Below, piece by piece: positions 48,738 to 58,193 of a stretch of DNA of 64,000 nucleotides (within the stretch, counting starts at the first letter, position 1; every line of letters begins with the position of its first letter). This DNA comes from Trichomonas vaginalis G3 (Eukaryota > Parabasalia > Trichomonadida > Trichomonadidae): contig NC_067204.1 of the NCBI RefSeq assembly GCF_026262505.1, positions 13,534,522-13,598,521 of the forward strand. The letters are read 5' to 3'. Position numbers and translations under genes: made by a program. Under the pieces are notes generated by a model that was not told the origin of the DNA, searched no databases, and was given only the letters and a program-made list of their open reading frames with translations.

Positions 48738-49862
48738 ATGTCAACAAGAGTTTTTTACTCCTTGCTGAGCCTTCTCCTATTTCCAATATTTGGTGTTTCG
48801 TACACACACTTTAAAGATCCACGTCTTCTTTCAACAATTGGCCTCTCGATTATGTCATACTTCTTAACTTTATATGCAATTCCTCGCTGCATGAATGCAC
48901 ACCTTAGACGCAATCTCGGAGGCATAGATATTAACAAGGAGAATGATAAAGAGAATCCAAAGAAGATCCCAGAATCAATGGGTTTACAATCCAGTTCTGC
49001 TTTCCTTTTCGCTTTAGTTATTATCGCAGCATTTTCTAATGAGAAGAAGGACCTTTATCCAGCATTAGTGTCTGTTGTTATTACAACATTACTTGGTTTT
49101 GCAGATGATGTCCTTGATATCCCATGGAGAGTCAAAATTGTTATCCCAATCTTCACAGTTCTTCCATTGGTACTTGATTACAATGGTTCAACAACAATTT
49201 GCCTCAAAGGATTTCTTTTGCCATTAAGAAAGATCTTCAGATTCCAGTGCATTGATATTGGATTCCTCTATCAGATCTTCATTTGCCTCCTCACAGTTTT
49301 CTGCACCCATTCAATCAACATTTACGCTGGAATTAATGGACTTGAAGCTGGTCAGTCATTTATTGTTGCCTGCTTCTTATTATTCCATTCATTATACTAC
49401 TGGAATGTTGATAAGCAAGCTCAGGCTGCCGCAACAATCTTAATTCCATTCATTACATCGACATATGCTCTTTTACACTTCAACTGGTACCCATCCAGAG
49501 TTTTCGTTGGCGATACATTTACATTGACAGCAGGCACAACAATCGCTGCCGCTGGAATTCTCGGCCATTTCTCCGAAATGACTTTATTATTCATGTTACC
49601 ACAGATCATCAACTTCGTACTCTCACTTCCACAGCTCTTCGGAATCATTCCATGCCCAAGACATCGCCTTCCAAAGAGAAACCCACAAACAGGAAAACTT
49701 GAGGGAATTAAGACAAACCTTAACGTTGTAAACTGGTGGCTTATTTTGTTTGGCCCCAAGACAGAAGCCAGACTTTGCGTGGAACTTCTTTGCTTCCAGA
49801 TCTTCTGCTGCCTCAGCGCTTATGCCATCAAATACTTCTACAACCACTCATTGTTGCCATAA
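48738..49862 (+). CDS. ALG7: UDP-GlcNAc:dolichyl-phosphate GlcNAc-1-phosphotransferase
   Basis: The 374-residue polytopic protein (about 10 membrane segments) matches ALG7/DPAGT1: GFADDVLDIPWR (the DDxxD-like metal motif), NIYAGINGLEAGQS, WYPSRVFVGDTFTLTAGT and the C-terminal loop PCPRHRLPKRN, which binds UDP-GlcNAc. It makes dolichyl-PP-GlcNAc at the ER, the first step of N-glycan assembly and the target of tunicamycin. The length is slightly under the human 408. Trichomonads make truncated dolichol-linked glycans but keep this step. Codons are richer in C-ending forms than in neighbours, suggesting good expression. Confidence 0.96.
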   Translation: MSTRVFYSLLSLLLFPIFGVSYTHFKDPRLLSTIGLSIMSYFLTLYAIPRCMNAHLRRNLGGIDINKENDKENPKKIPESMGLQSSSAFLFALVIIAAFSNEKKDLYPALVSVVITTLLGFADDVLDIPWRVKIVIPIFTVLPLVLDYNGSTTICLKGFLLPLRKIFRFQCIDIGFLYQIFICLLTVFCTHSINIYAGINGLEAGQSFIVACFLLFHSLYYWNVDKQAQAAATILIPFITSTYALLHFNWYPSRVFVGDTFTLTAGTTIAAAGILGHFSEMTLLFMLPQIINFVLSLPQLFGIIPCPRHRLPKRNPQTGKLEGIKTNLNVVNWWLILFGPKTEARLCVELLCFQIFCCLSAYAIKYFYNHSLLP

Positions 49863-50261
49863 ATAAAACAAATGTTCTAATTTATTAATCCTCGCTTAAA
49901 ATTTTTCAAATTATTTTTTTTATTTCGTAGATTTATGAAACTGTTTTCCCTCTAAATGAAGCTAAAACACTACTGTATCGTAAATGCTGGTTCATTATTC
50001 GCTTTTCAAATGCTTTGAGCTAATCAATATAATTTTCCAGACTCGTTGAACGATTGACTAACAGACAACCACTTGCTTATACTATGTGATTAAAAATTGT
50101 ATGGACAAATTAACGGATTTTAAATTTTCCTTGGATATTTCATTTTATCTTAGGGTTTTCGTTGCCATTTTAGGGGAAAAAAGTAAAAATAAATTCATTT
50201 ATATAATGATTCGCTTTAAAATTCAAATGATAATATAAAAAGTAATGTAATTTTTTTCTCT
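49863..50261. other. Convergent 3' spacer, nothing seen
   Basis: AT-rich; TAAA immediately after the ALG7 stop. Confidence 0.45.
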
Positions 50262-52079
50262 TCAATCGTAGTCAGAGTAACCAGAGTATGATGATGAAGA
50301 AGAGCTTGATTTCTTCTTCTTTTCGCTCTTTGGTGCATCCTTAGACTTTGGAGCGTCTTTCGACTTCGGAGGCTTTGATTTCGGACCTGATTTCGACTTT
50401 GGCTTGGAGTAAGAATCAGAGTATCCGGAATACGAGTAATCAGAAGCAGACTCGAATCTCTTGTTGCTTGACTTTGACTTTGGAGGTGGTGGCGGTTTAG
50501 ATTTCGGAGCGTCCTTGGATTTCGTAGCTCCCTTAGATTTCGGAGCAGCTTCAACATTGTCGTAAGAAGAGTAATCAGAAACGATGTTATCCAAGCTAGC
50601 ATCGTCTTCTTTCTTCTTCTTGAGACAAGGTAATGCGTCGAGGCAAGAGGCGCAGCATCTTTCCTGGTCGGCAAAGCCTTTGCCTTCGGCACCGTAGTTT
50701 CCGAGGACGAAGAATTTTTGCTTTGTGCCCTTTCTGGCGTAGATGATGAAAATGAAGTAGAAAAGGGCAGCGACACCGACAATAATAGCAAGTGAACCTG
50801 GAGATTTGCTTGAAGCTACGTACTTTTCACCTTCATCGTTAGTGAGTTGTTCTCTAATTTGAGAATATGTTTGTGTGAACTTAGGATAGAACTTCTTGAG
50901 AGATACAATGACTGGGATGTCAGCAGTTGTATAACCTGGTACTGTTCCATTATAACTTAATTGAAGACCCTTAAATGTGGTTTCCGTAATCCTATCTGGG
51001 TTGGCGAGTTCAAATTTAGTATATGAATCGGTGTATGAGTCATTGAAGACAATCTTTAAATTACCATGATCAGTATAAGGCGTTGAATAAGCAAACACTT
51101 TCGGACAATTTAAGAAATAACAATTAGTGAAGTTAACTTTGTAACCAGCGAAGTTAAATAAGTAAAAATCAGCATCGTCGAGATGCATTCCTTGTGTTGC
51201 ATTTGCGAAAATGCAATTTTCAATATGGTATTCGCATCCATCTTTGGAATATATTGTATTGTCCTCATATAAAGAATTTAGAATTACTAACTCAGAACAT
51301 ATTTTATTGCGGTGGTAGTTATTGGCGAATGCGCAGAATTTATATGTGGGGAAATTGTCAGCCAAATTATAAACAACTCCAATATGACCACCTTTGCATT
51401 TAGTTATGTTGTTCTGAGACATTGTATGATTGACACTCTTTCCGTTGTGTATATTAAAGAACATAACTGTTTTTCCGTCATCGAGACATGCATCACTAAA
51501 TAAATGGTTGTTCTGAAAAGTGGTAGTGTTTGCAATGACGAAAATGTTGGCAAGTTCCATCACATTCGAGAATTTAGCGATAAACTTTGTAATAATGGTT
51601 TTCTCCATTGTAAAAGTTACAGCTTGGTCGTTAGCAGATTTCACGGAGATTCCTGCAGTTTTTAGAGTATAAAAGTTGGCTAGAAGGCATTCAGTAAATG
51701 TTACGTGAATGGTTGCAGTTTTTGCGGCAAGATCCAGAAATTCTGCGTCTTGAAGTAATTTACCAGCATTTCCAACGAAGTTCTTTTTGAAAGTAAAGGT
51801 CGTTTCGGTTGAGTTTTTATTTCCAGATATATCTTTATTGGTATAATTAAGTGTCTCGTTAGATGATATATGAATAACAGCATCGTGGAACTTATTGAAC
51901 GAAGAAGAAGCAATTTTGAAATACCTAACATTCGATCCACGGAAGAAAGAATGATAAGTTTGCGAAAAGCGTATTTTATTAAAACTGAAACTGCTTGGCA
52001 TATTCCTTGCTGCATCAGTGAAAAAGGACGAACTACCAATGCTACGGAATATCGCTAAGTTTGTAACAGTGGTATTCAT
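50262..52079 (-). CDS. Beta-helix-like type I surface protein with KSK-rich cytoplasmic tail
   Basis: Of 605 residues, about 1-415 are a Ser/Thr/Asn-rich ectodomain with many N-glycosylation sites and recurring short strands (F-x-N-C-x-F, ENCIFANAT, FTNCYFLNCPK), as in right-handed beta-helix proteins. One membrane segment follows at about 424-446 (LAIIVGVAALFYFIFIIYA), then a Cys-rich juxtamembrane stretch (CCASCLDALPC) and a 130-residue tail of Lys-Ser-Lys, poly-Pro and Tyr-Ser motifs ending SGYSDYD. The N-terminus has no clear signal peptide, but a stop codon precedes the ATG directly, so no upstream extension exists in that frame. TCATTTTTT at about 52,100-52,108 is its initiator. Likely a surface adhesin or receptor; family unnamed. 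Confidence 0.75.
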   Translation of the reverse strand: MNTTVTNLAIFRSIGSSSFFTDAARNMPSSFSFNKIRFSQTYHSFFRGSNVRYFKIASSSFNKFHDAVIHISSNETLNYTNKDISGNKNSTETTFTFKKNFVGNAGKLLQDAEFLDLAAKTATIHVTFTECLLANFYTLKTAGISVKSANDQAVTFTMEKTIITKFIAKFSNVMELANIFVIANTTTFQNNHLFSDACLDDGKTVMFFNIHNGKSVNHTMSQNNITKCKGGHIGVVYNLADNFPTYKFCAFANNYHRNKICSELVILNSLYEDNTIYSKDGCEYHIENCIFANATQGMHLDDADFYLFNFAGYKVNFTNCYFLNCPKVFAYSTPYTDHGNLKIVFNDSYTDSYTKFELANPDRITETTFKGLQLSYNGTVPGYTTADIPVIVSLKKFYPKFTQTYSQIREQLTNDEGEKYVASSKSPGSLAIIVGVAALFYFIFIIYARKGTKQKFFVLGNYGAEGKGFADQERCCASCLDALPCLKKKKEDDASLDNIVSDYSSYDNVEAAPKSKGATKSKDAPKSKPPPPPKSKSSNKRFESASDYSYSGYSDSYSKPKSKSGPKSKPPKSKDAPKSKDAPKSEKKKKSSSSSSSYSGYSDYD

Positions 52080-52610
52080 CTATAATTCGTAAACTTCTCA
52101 AAAAATGAAATGTACCTTTTTAAGAGAAATCACTAAATCAAAAAGGTTCCCATCTGAACAAAATTTTATCAGCTTTTTTTATGATTTCTAATTTGATAAA
52201 TTTTTGAATAGACTTTGGTTAGCAAAAAATGACGTTATACATTTTAGACTTAATAGCATAAGTCAATTTATTTTTTCATTAAATCAAAAATGCAACTTTT
52301 TGATATGAACTTCGGATTAAAAAATAAACAAAATTATGTCCAGGTTAACCTTTGAATCTTAACACTTTGTAACGAACTCTGTAATAGTTTTCTAGACGTA
52401 AAATCTAAAGATGACAAAATGGAAAACAAAGAGACAAAATTTCGAAATGAACCCGAAATCATCAAAAATTAAGCTAGTTAGAAACAGCGAAGGCTTGACA
52501 TCCATATTTGCAATATATTATCTCATAATGAAACCTTATAGCTCTTAGAAGACTTTGCAATTTTTGATGACTAATTTTTATTTTTTTTAATTTTTTTTTG
52601 ACAAAATCTA
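52080..52610. other. Divergent intergenic region, nothing further
   Basis: AT-rich, poly-T before the DIM1 start. No initiator within 20 bases of the DIM1 ATG. Confidence 0.4.
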
Positions 52611-53081
52611 ATGTCTTTTCTTCTTACTCATTTACCAAGTGGGTGGGATGTAGATCAAGCAATTGTTTGGGAGAAGACAAAGCTTGTTTGTATTAGATTT
52701 GGCCGAGATACAGATCCGATGTGCATGAAAATGGACCAAATGCTTGCTTCATGTGCAGAAAAACTGAAGAACTTCGTAGTTATTTATGCAGTTGATATCA
52801 TTAAAGTTCCAGATTTTAATAAAATGTACGAATTAGTAGATCCATGCAGTGTTATGTTCTTTTTCAAAAACAGGCATATTACAGTAGATTATGGAACAGG
52901 AGAAAACAACAAAATGAACTTTTTATTGAAAACGAAGCAAGAATTTATCGATATTTGCGAAATTGTTTATCGAGCTGCATCAAAAGGTTTAGGAACAGCA
53001 AAATCCATTATAAATTATGCGAATACTAGGAATCGTGGCAAAGTAGAAGAAAACAAAAAAGAGAAAAAGCCACTCGTATAA
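52611..53081 (+). CDS. DIM1: U5 snRNP thioredoxin-like protein DIM1 (TXNL4A)
   Basis: The 156-residue protein matches human TXNL4A closely: start LLTHLPSGWDVDQAI, then RFGRDTDPMCMKMDQML, VDIIKVPDFNKMYELVDPC and VMFFFKNRHI, DYGTGENNK, KQEFIDICEIVYRAASKG. The thioredoxin fold lacks the CxxC of a redox enzyme, as in the family. It is a core part of the spliceosomal U5 and tri-snRNP, so the organism splices at least some introns. The last 15 residues are a Lys-rich extension not found in the 142-residue human protein. Confidence 0.95.
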   Translation: MSFLLTHLPSGWDVDQAIVWEKTKLVCIRFGRDTDPMCMKMDQMLASCAEKLKNFVVIYAVDIIKVPDFNKMYELVDPCSVMFFFKNRHITVDYGTGENNKMNFLLKTKQEFIDICEIVYRAASKGLGTAKSIINYANTRNRGKVEENKKEKKPLV

Positions 53082-53628
53082 AATACTCCATTTCATTTCT
53101 CATGACCAAAGCAATTCTTGCTTACCAACATTCCTTTCTTCATTTGTGATTTGATTTTTTAATCAAAACCAGATTCCGAATAATTTCTATATTTTTTTAG
53201 CTTTCATGCTGAAATTAGCACTGCATCAATCATTACATGCATTATCATAGCTATTACCCACGCTCATATTTACGTTATTTTACTTTTATAAATTAGATTT
53301 ATCTATTGTTTATAAAACATATAAAATACTGTAAAAATTTTTATAATATAATGCACAGTCCGATATATTTTCTAAGTTATAAGCATAAATTCAAATGCTT
53401 GTTTATTCTTTCTTATGATTTGATCCCATCTTAAAATTAAGAAATGCGCATAAGGTATAAGGAAAATAATAACGTTTCTAAGTCTCCATAATATATCTGG
53501 GTGACCTGATTGTGGTTTTCACTGTGAACTATTGCCAAAATTGAAAGGATGAATATATTTTTTATCTTATATTAGCAATGGTATCACATATATTAATATT
53601 TTGTTGGGAAAAATAAGTAAAATTTTAA
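53082..53628. other. Intergenic, nothing seen
   Basis: AT-rich spacer with stops in all frames. Confidence 0.4.
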
Positions 53629-55710
53629 ATGTCTGAGCAAGATATTCCTCCAAAGGTATACAATGAATTGAGAAATGCATATAAATACCACATAGATTTA
53701 TATGCTGCATTGTATCAGTTAAAAACAAAGAATGAAGAAGAATTAAGGTCGATTTACAACATGATCAAGATAAATCTGATTGATTCAAAGAAATATCAAC
53801 CAAAAAATATTATAGAAGACATTTTAGGCATGATCGAGTATAATAACAACTATACAAAGTCATACTTAGCTCTTGCAAAATTCATATCTGATGACTATCA
53901 TATTAAAGAGATTAGAAATATTTCAGATGTTTCTAATTACCTGTTTTATAAAGAATATGGAATTAAATTAAACAAATCTTATAATATCGAGGATATTAAT
54001 TCAGAAAATCTAGATATTCATTCAAAATATACAATTCACAGAACAATTATGAATGATGACAAAGAAAGATTCGTCTCATTCATTGAAATGGACGAATTCG
54101 ATGAAGATCAAAAAATTCAATGTGGATTATACCCGTTCGATTATGAAGGATATTCATTACTTGAATTATGTTGTTACCATGGAGCTATTGATTGTTTCAA
54201 GTTATTAAGAACGAAATTTGAATCAAAAATAACTAAAAAATGTTTACAATTTTCATTTTTAGGAAGAAGTCCAGAGATCATGAGCGAATGTTTGAAGTAC
54301 AAAAAACCAAATAAAGAATGCATGGAATATGCAATTATTTCACATAACATTGATTTTGTTACATTTTTGATGGAAGAGTTTAAATTAGAAATTAATTTAA
54401 AGCATTGTGAAATCTATAATAATCTTGAGTTTACTTTGCTCAAACTAATGATTTTAACAAATGCTTTGTTTATTCAACGATATTTGGTATTCCATCCCTT
54501 TGCGAGTATTTCATTTCACTTGGTGCAAATATCAATGAAAAAGATGAAAAAGGGCAAACAGCTCTTCATAGAGCTGCATCAAAAAATAGTAAAGAAATAG
54601 TCGAACTTTTACTTCTTCATGGTGCAAATATTACTGAAAAAAATGAACTTGGACTCTCAGCACTTCATATTGCTGCTCAACATAATTGTAAAGAAACAGC
54701 TGATCTTCTTATTTTATATGGTGCAGATATTAATGAAATAAATGAAGATGGGGATAACGCTCTTCATATTGCGTCACTTTATAATAATAAAGAAACAGCC
54801 GAAGTTTTTCTTTTGCATGGTGCGAATATCAACGAAAAAGATATAAATGGGGAAACAGCTCTTATTAAATCGGCAGCATTTTATAAAAACCAAGAAACAA
54901 CAAAATTTCTTATTTTACATGGTGCTAATATCAGCGAAAAAGATATAAATGGGAAAACAGCTCTTCATAATGCAGCATATAGTAGTAGTAAAGACTCAAT
55001 TAAACTTCTCCTTTCACATGATGCAAATATTAATGAAAAAGATAATAAGGGAAAAACTCCTCTTCATTATGCTGCACTGAAAAATAACAAAGAAACAGTC
55101 GAACTTCTTCTTTCAAATGGTGCTGATATCAATGAAAAAGACATTGACGGAGAAACAGCTCTTCATGATGCAGCATTTAATAATTGTAAAGATACAGTTG
55201 AACTTCTTCTTTCACATGGTGCAAATATTAATGAAAAGAATAATGATAGATCAACTCCTCTTCATTATGCTGCATTTAAAAATTACAAAGAAACAGTCGA
55301 ACTTCTTCTTTCAAATGGCGCAGATATCAATGAAAAAGATATAGATGGGGAAACAGCTCTTCATAAGACAGCATTTAATCAAACAAAAGAATCCGCCGAA
55401 CTTCTTCTTTTACATGGTGCAAATATCAATGAAATTGATAATTTTGGACAAACTGCTCTGCATAGAGCAGTAGATTTAGATAAAAAGGAAATAGCCGAAT
55501 TTCTTCTTTTACACGGGGCTAATGCCAATATAAGAGATGTAGACGGTCAAACAGCTCTTCATATTGCTGAAGCAAATAATTATAAGAAAATTACCAAACT
55601 TCTTATTTCATATGGTGCAGGTATCAACCAAACAGATATAGTTGGAGAAACTGCCCTTCAGAAGTAAAGAAACAACCGAATTTCTTCTTTAGCATCTGCC
55701 AAATATCGGT
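53629..55710 (+). pseudogene. Ankyrin-repeat gene with a frameshift and a shortened 3' end
   Basis: It starts at ATG 53,629 with MSEQDIPPKVYNELRNAYKYHIDLY, the usual opening of another large Trichomonas ankyrin family, and continues with its all-helical N-terminal region (residues 1-270). Near 54,430-54,440 the frame is lost; from there the next frame carries the expected continuation (QTNDFNKCFVYSTIFGIP, then SLCEYFISLGANINEKD) and about 12 perfect ankyrin repeats of 33 residues to about 55,655. At about 55,658 a small deletion has removed most of the last repeat and changed frame; the remainder reads SKETTEFLL and stops. Apart from these two breaks the gene is well kept, so loss looks recent. 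A sequencing error at the first site is possible. Confidence 0.85.
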
Positions 55711-56016
55711 TAAGAGTAGGCAAAATAACCTGACATATGTCACAAAATATTTGTCAGATATTGCTCATTAAACTTTTTATCTTCTCTGATTTCCCCAAAC
55801 TGTATTAGAATGTAAAAATTTGATGTGAAAGTTTTACATTTTATTTCTTTGAGCAGCTATGAATTTGCTTAGTTTGAAGCTTTTCAACTTTGAAACGAAT
55901 GTTCACAGTATTGATCAGAAAACATTCTTTGAATTCCATTTGCTTAAAATATCATTATCGATAAAACAATACCTTTTATTAACAAACATACGGCAAAAAA
56001 TTTCTTTTGAGATGTT
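55711..56016. other. Convergent 3' spacer
   Basis: AT-rich. A 97-codon plus-strand frame (55,859-56,152) overlaps the 3' end of the 7-TM gene and is not called. Confidence 0.4.
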
Positions 56017-56958
56017 TTATATGGCAATTATGGATTCAAGGACATTATTACTGCTTTGCTCTGCTTCTAGTACTTTTTCATTGGACACAGACAATATATT
56101 CAAAATGTATAATGGAATAAGATTCATAAAACTGTACCAGCTGCATAGATAAAAAATATACAAATATAAATACATTCCTGCATGAGTCTTATCATCTGTG
56201 TAAAACATATAAGGTTCAAGCTGATAATGTATTTTAACTCTCCAGAGAGTAGAATTGATTGAATAATTTAGAAGATATTGAACGAAAATAGCAATAGGAA
56301 TGAAAAATAGAGCAACACATAGTTTTTTCCTTTTTGATGCCTCAAGAAACTCTTTAAGTGTGGAAAAAATAAAAGTGATAGAAAGTATAATAAAACTCAA
56401 GCAATATATAAATGTAGCCATATAGATTAAAGCATCTTTTTCAAATAAAATATGATAAAAATAATAAGCCATCTTTTCATTTTCTATGAATGACTGGATA
56501 TATTGAATGAACGAAAGCAAACCAAGTAGAACTAGTAATACCATCGATAAAACATGTAAAAACTTTCCTCCAAAAACATTAAAAATGATTAAAATTTTTG
56601 TGATTTCATTAAAATATAAAACTATTGAAAATACCTGGAAAATATTAGCAACTCGAACTAATACATATGCATTTGATAATTCATTGATCACAAATATGAA
56701 TAAAGGTGTTAAATATGAAATAGAATTTATTAAACAATTCATTACTGTTAAGATACAAAATAAAGGTCCTTTATCTTTTTTTATTGGCTTGAATTTATTT
56801 GCATCAATGAGAATTGAAGTTAAAACATACATGAATGGAATACAAATCAAAATTGAAATGATAAAAAGAGCTAAAATAACATTATTATTGCATGTTGGAT
56901 ATACAGACAGACCACACTTAGATTTAATAACGCCAGCCAAAAGAAGTTTATAATTCAT
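56017..56958 (-). CDS. Seven-membrane-segment protein, possible receptor-like
   Basis: The 313-residue protein is very hydrophobic. Segments appear at about 26-50, 66-88, 92-116, 130-154, 172-198, 206-230 and 262-290, giving seven, with short loops (KFKPIKKDKG, EASKRKK) carrying the positive charges. No motif of a transporter, rhodopsin-like DRY box or known enzyme was seen. Seven helices with an extracellular N-terminus would fit a GPCR-like or TOM1/THH1-like fold, but this is topology only. TCAAAACAA on this strand (start about 56,991) is a possible initiator. Trichomonads have few described receptors of this type. Confidence 0.7.
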   Translation of the reverse strand: MNYKLLLAGVIKSKCGLSVYPTCNNNVILALFIISILICIPFMYVLTSILIDANKFKPIKKDKGPLFCILTVMNCLINSISYLTPLFIFVINELSNAYVLVRVANIFQVFSIVLYFNEITKILIIFNVFGGKFLHVLSMVLLVLLGLLSFIQYIQSFIENEKMAYYFYHILFEKDALIYMATFIYCLSFIILSITFIFSTLKEFLEASKRKKLCVALFFIPIAIFVQYLLNYSINSTLWRVKIHYQLEPYMFYTDDKTHAGMYLYLYIFYLCSWYSFMNLIPLYILNILSVSNEKVLEAEQSSNNVLESIIAI

Positions 56959-57129
56959 GTTTATAAAAATGTTAAAAAAATATTGTTTTGATCATTCCTC
57001 AGAAAAATTGAGAGAAGATTTTAAATTATCGTTATCTTCGAAATAAAATTTTTAGATAAAATTGAAAACACAACATTACTCTGCAAAAAATGATAATAAA
57101 TTTTCTGATCAGAGTGTAGACCCCAAAAA

Positions 57130-57142
57130 TCATTTTTTTTCA
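57130..57142 (+). promoter_or_regulatory. Initiator-like TCATTTTTTTTCA
   Basis: Two overlapping TCA elements (57,130 and 57,140) lie 7-17 bases before the ATG of the small secreted protein; either could set the start. Confidence 0.5.
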
Positions 57143-57146
57143 TTGA

Positions 57147-57431
57147 ATGCTATTCCTTTTGCTCTTCTTCATAAAGAGTTCATTCACATCAGATGAAGAT
57201 GACTTAACATCAGTTTTATATGAAATTCGCCAATTACGAAAGGAAGTTCAAGAGTTAAAAAAGATAATTCAAAAAAGACAAGAAATATCTGATCATTCAA
57301 ATAAATTACATCGACATAAATCTAATGAAACGTCAAATTTCTTTCCTTTTATGGGAGGTTTTGGTTCAATAGGTTTTGGCGACTGGTCCTCAAAAGGACG
57401 TTCTCATTCAGAAATACCAAGATCTGCTTGA
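57147..57431 (+). CDS. Small secreted coiled-coil protein
   Basis: The 94-residue protein starts with a good signal peptide (MLFLLLFFIKSSFTS), then a 30-residue coiled coil (SVLYEIRQLRKEVQELKK), a His/Asn-rich linker, and a Gly/Phe-rich tail (FFPFMGGFGSIGFGDWSS). No Cys, so not of the disulfide-rich type. It is probably secreted or anchored through assembly. No family recognised. The initiator and signal peptide together make it a credible gene despite its size. Confidence 0.7.
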   Translation: MLFLLLFFIKSSFTSDEDDLTSVLYEIRQLRKEVQELKKIIQKRQEISDHSNKLHRHKSNETSNFFPFMGGFGSIGFGDWSSKGRSHSEIPRSA

Positions 57432-57751
57432 AATTAGCCAATTGAATAAAAATTCAATTTACGATCTTTTATTATTATTTTTTGTTTTATCTGCTCGCAA
57501 AAATAAAGAAAGATAACATATAGATATGAAAATAAGCGTAACATATTCATAGCATTTGTCCACCACATATACATATTAAGGGGTGAAATTCTTAGATATA
57601 CTAAATTTTTCATTTCATTTTGCAAAGGATGGGAAAACCAATGTTTATCCTTATTTATTAAAATAATAACATTATACTATTATAATAGTATGAAAAAAAT
57701 AGAATTATAATAAATACCACGGTTATAATAAATCAATCAATAAAAATATAA
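57432..57751. other. Intergenic, nothing supported
   Basis: AT-rich. 57,581-57,598 reads GGTGAAATTCTTAGAT, by chance close to a conserved 18S rRNA word; nothing around it is rRNA. Confidence 0.5.
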
Positions 57752-57913
57752 TTATTCGAATGATGTCTGGAATTTAGTTCCATCAATAGGATTATCTGGA
57801 CTATCATCAAATGTATCATCTTGAGTGATTGATCGATTAACTTTAGATATAGTATCATCACTATTGTCTGCATTGTAGTTATGCATTAGAGTTTCTTCAT
57901 TCATTGCGAACAT
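57752..57913 (-). CDS. Possible small acidic protein (53 residues)
   Basis: The minus strand opens at ATG 57,913 and stops at 57,752, giving MFAMNEETLMHNYNADNSDD and on to TKFQTSFE. Asp, Asn, Ser and Thr dominate, unlike the Lys/Ile/Phe-rich frames typical of chance here, and base composition is higher in GC than the flanks. It lies 3' of the 1502-residue gene on the same strand. It could be a real small protein or the remnant of a larger gene. No family recognised. Confidence 0.35.
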   Translation of the reverse strand: MFAMNEETLMHNYNADNSDDTISKVNRSITQDDTFDDSPDNPIDGTKFQTSFE

Positions 57914-58193
57914 AATTGCGTCAACAAGCCATTAAAAAAGTGTTTTTAAAGGTACAATTACTACTTTTTGAAGTTTCTTAAATTTTCTGTGTATTCACGC
58001 CTGAATTAGATATTTTGAGAATATTCCAGAAAATGTGAATTAGGCCCTTTAAACATGTATATATAAAAGACGAAACAACTGACATATAGATATTGATACA
58101 AGTATTTATATTGCACATTGCCGATCATTAAAAGAAAGAATCAAAATCAAATTTCAAGAAAATATAATATACATCGTATATATATATAGTTTA
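57914..58193. other. Intergenic, nothing seen
   Basis: AT-rich spacer between two same-strand frames. Confidence 0.4.

Noticed and set aside
57581-57598. 18S rRNA-like word GGTGAAATTCTTAGAT
   Set aside because: Only about 16 bases match; the flanks are unlike rRNA, so it is chance.
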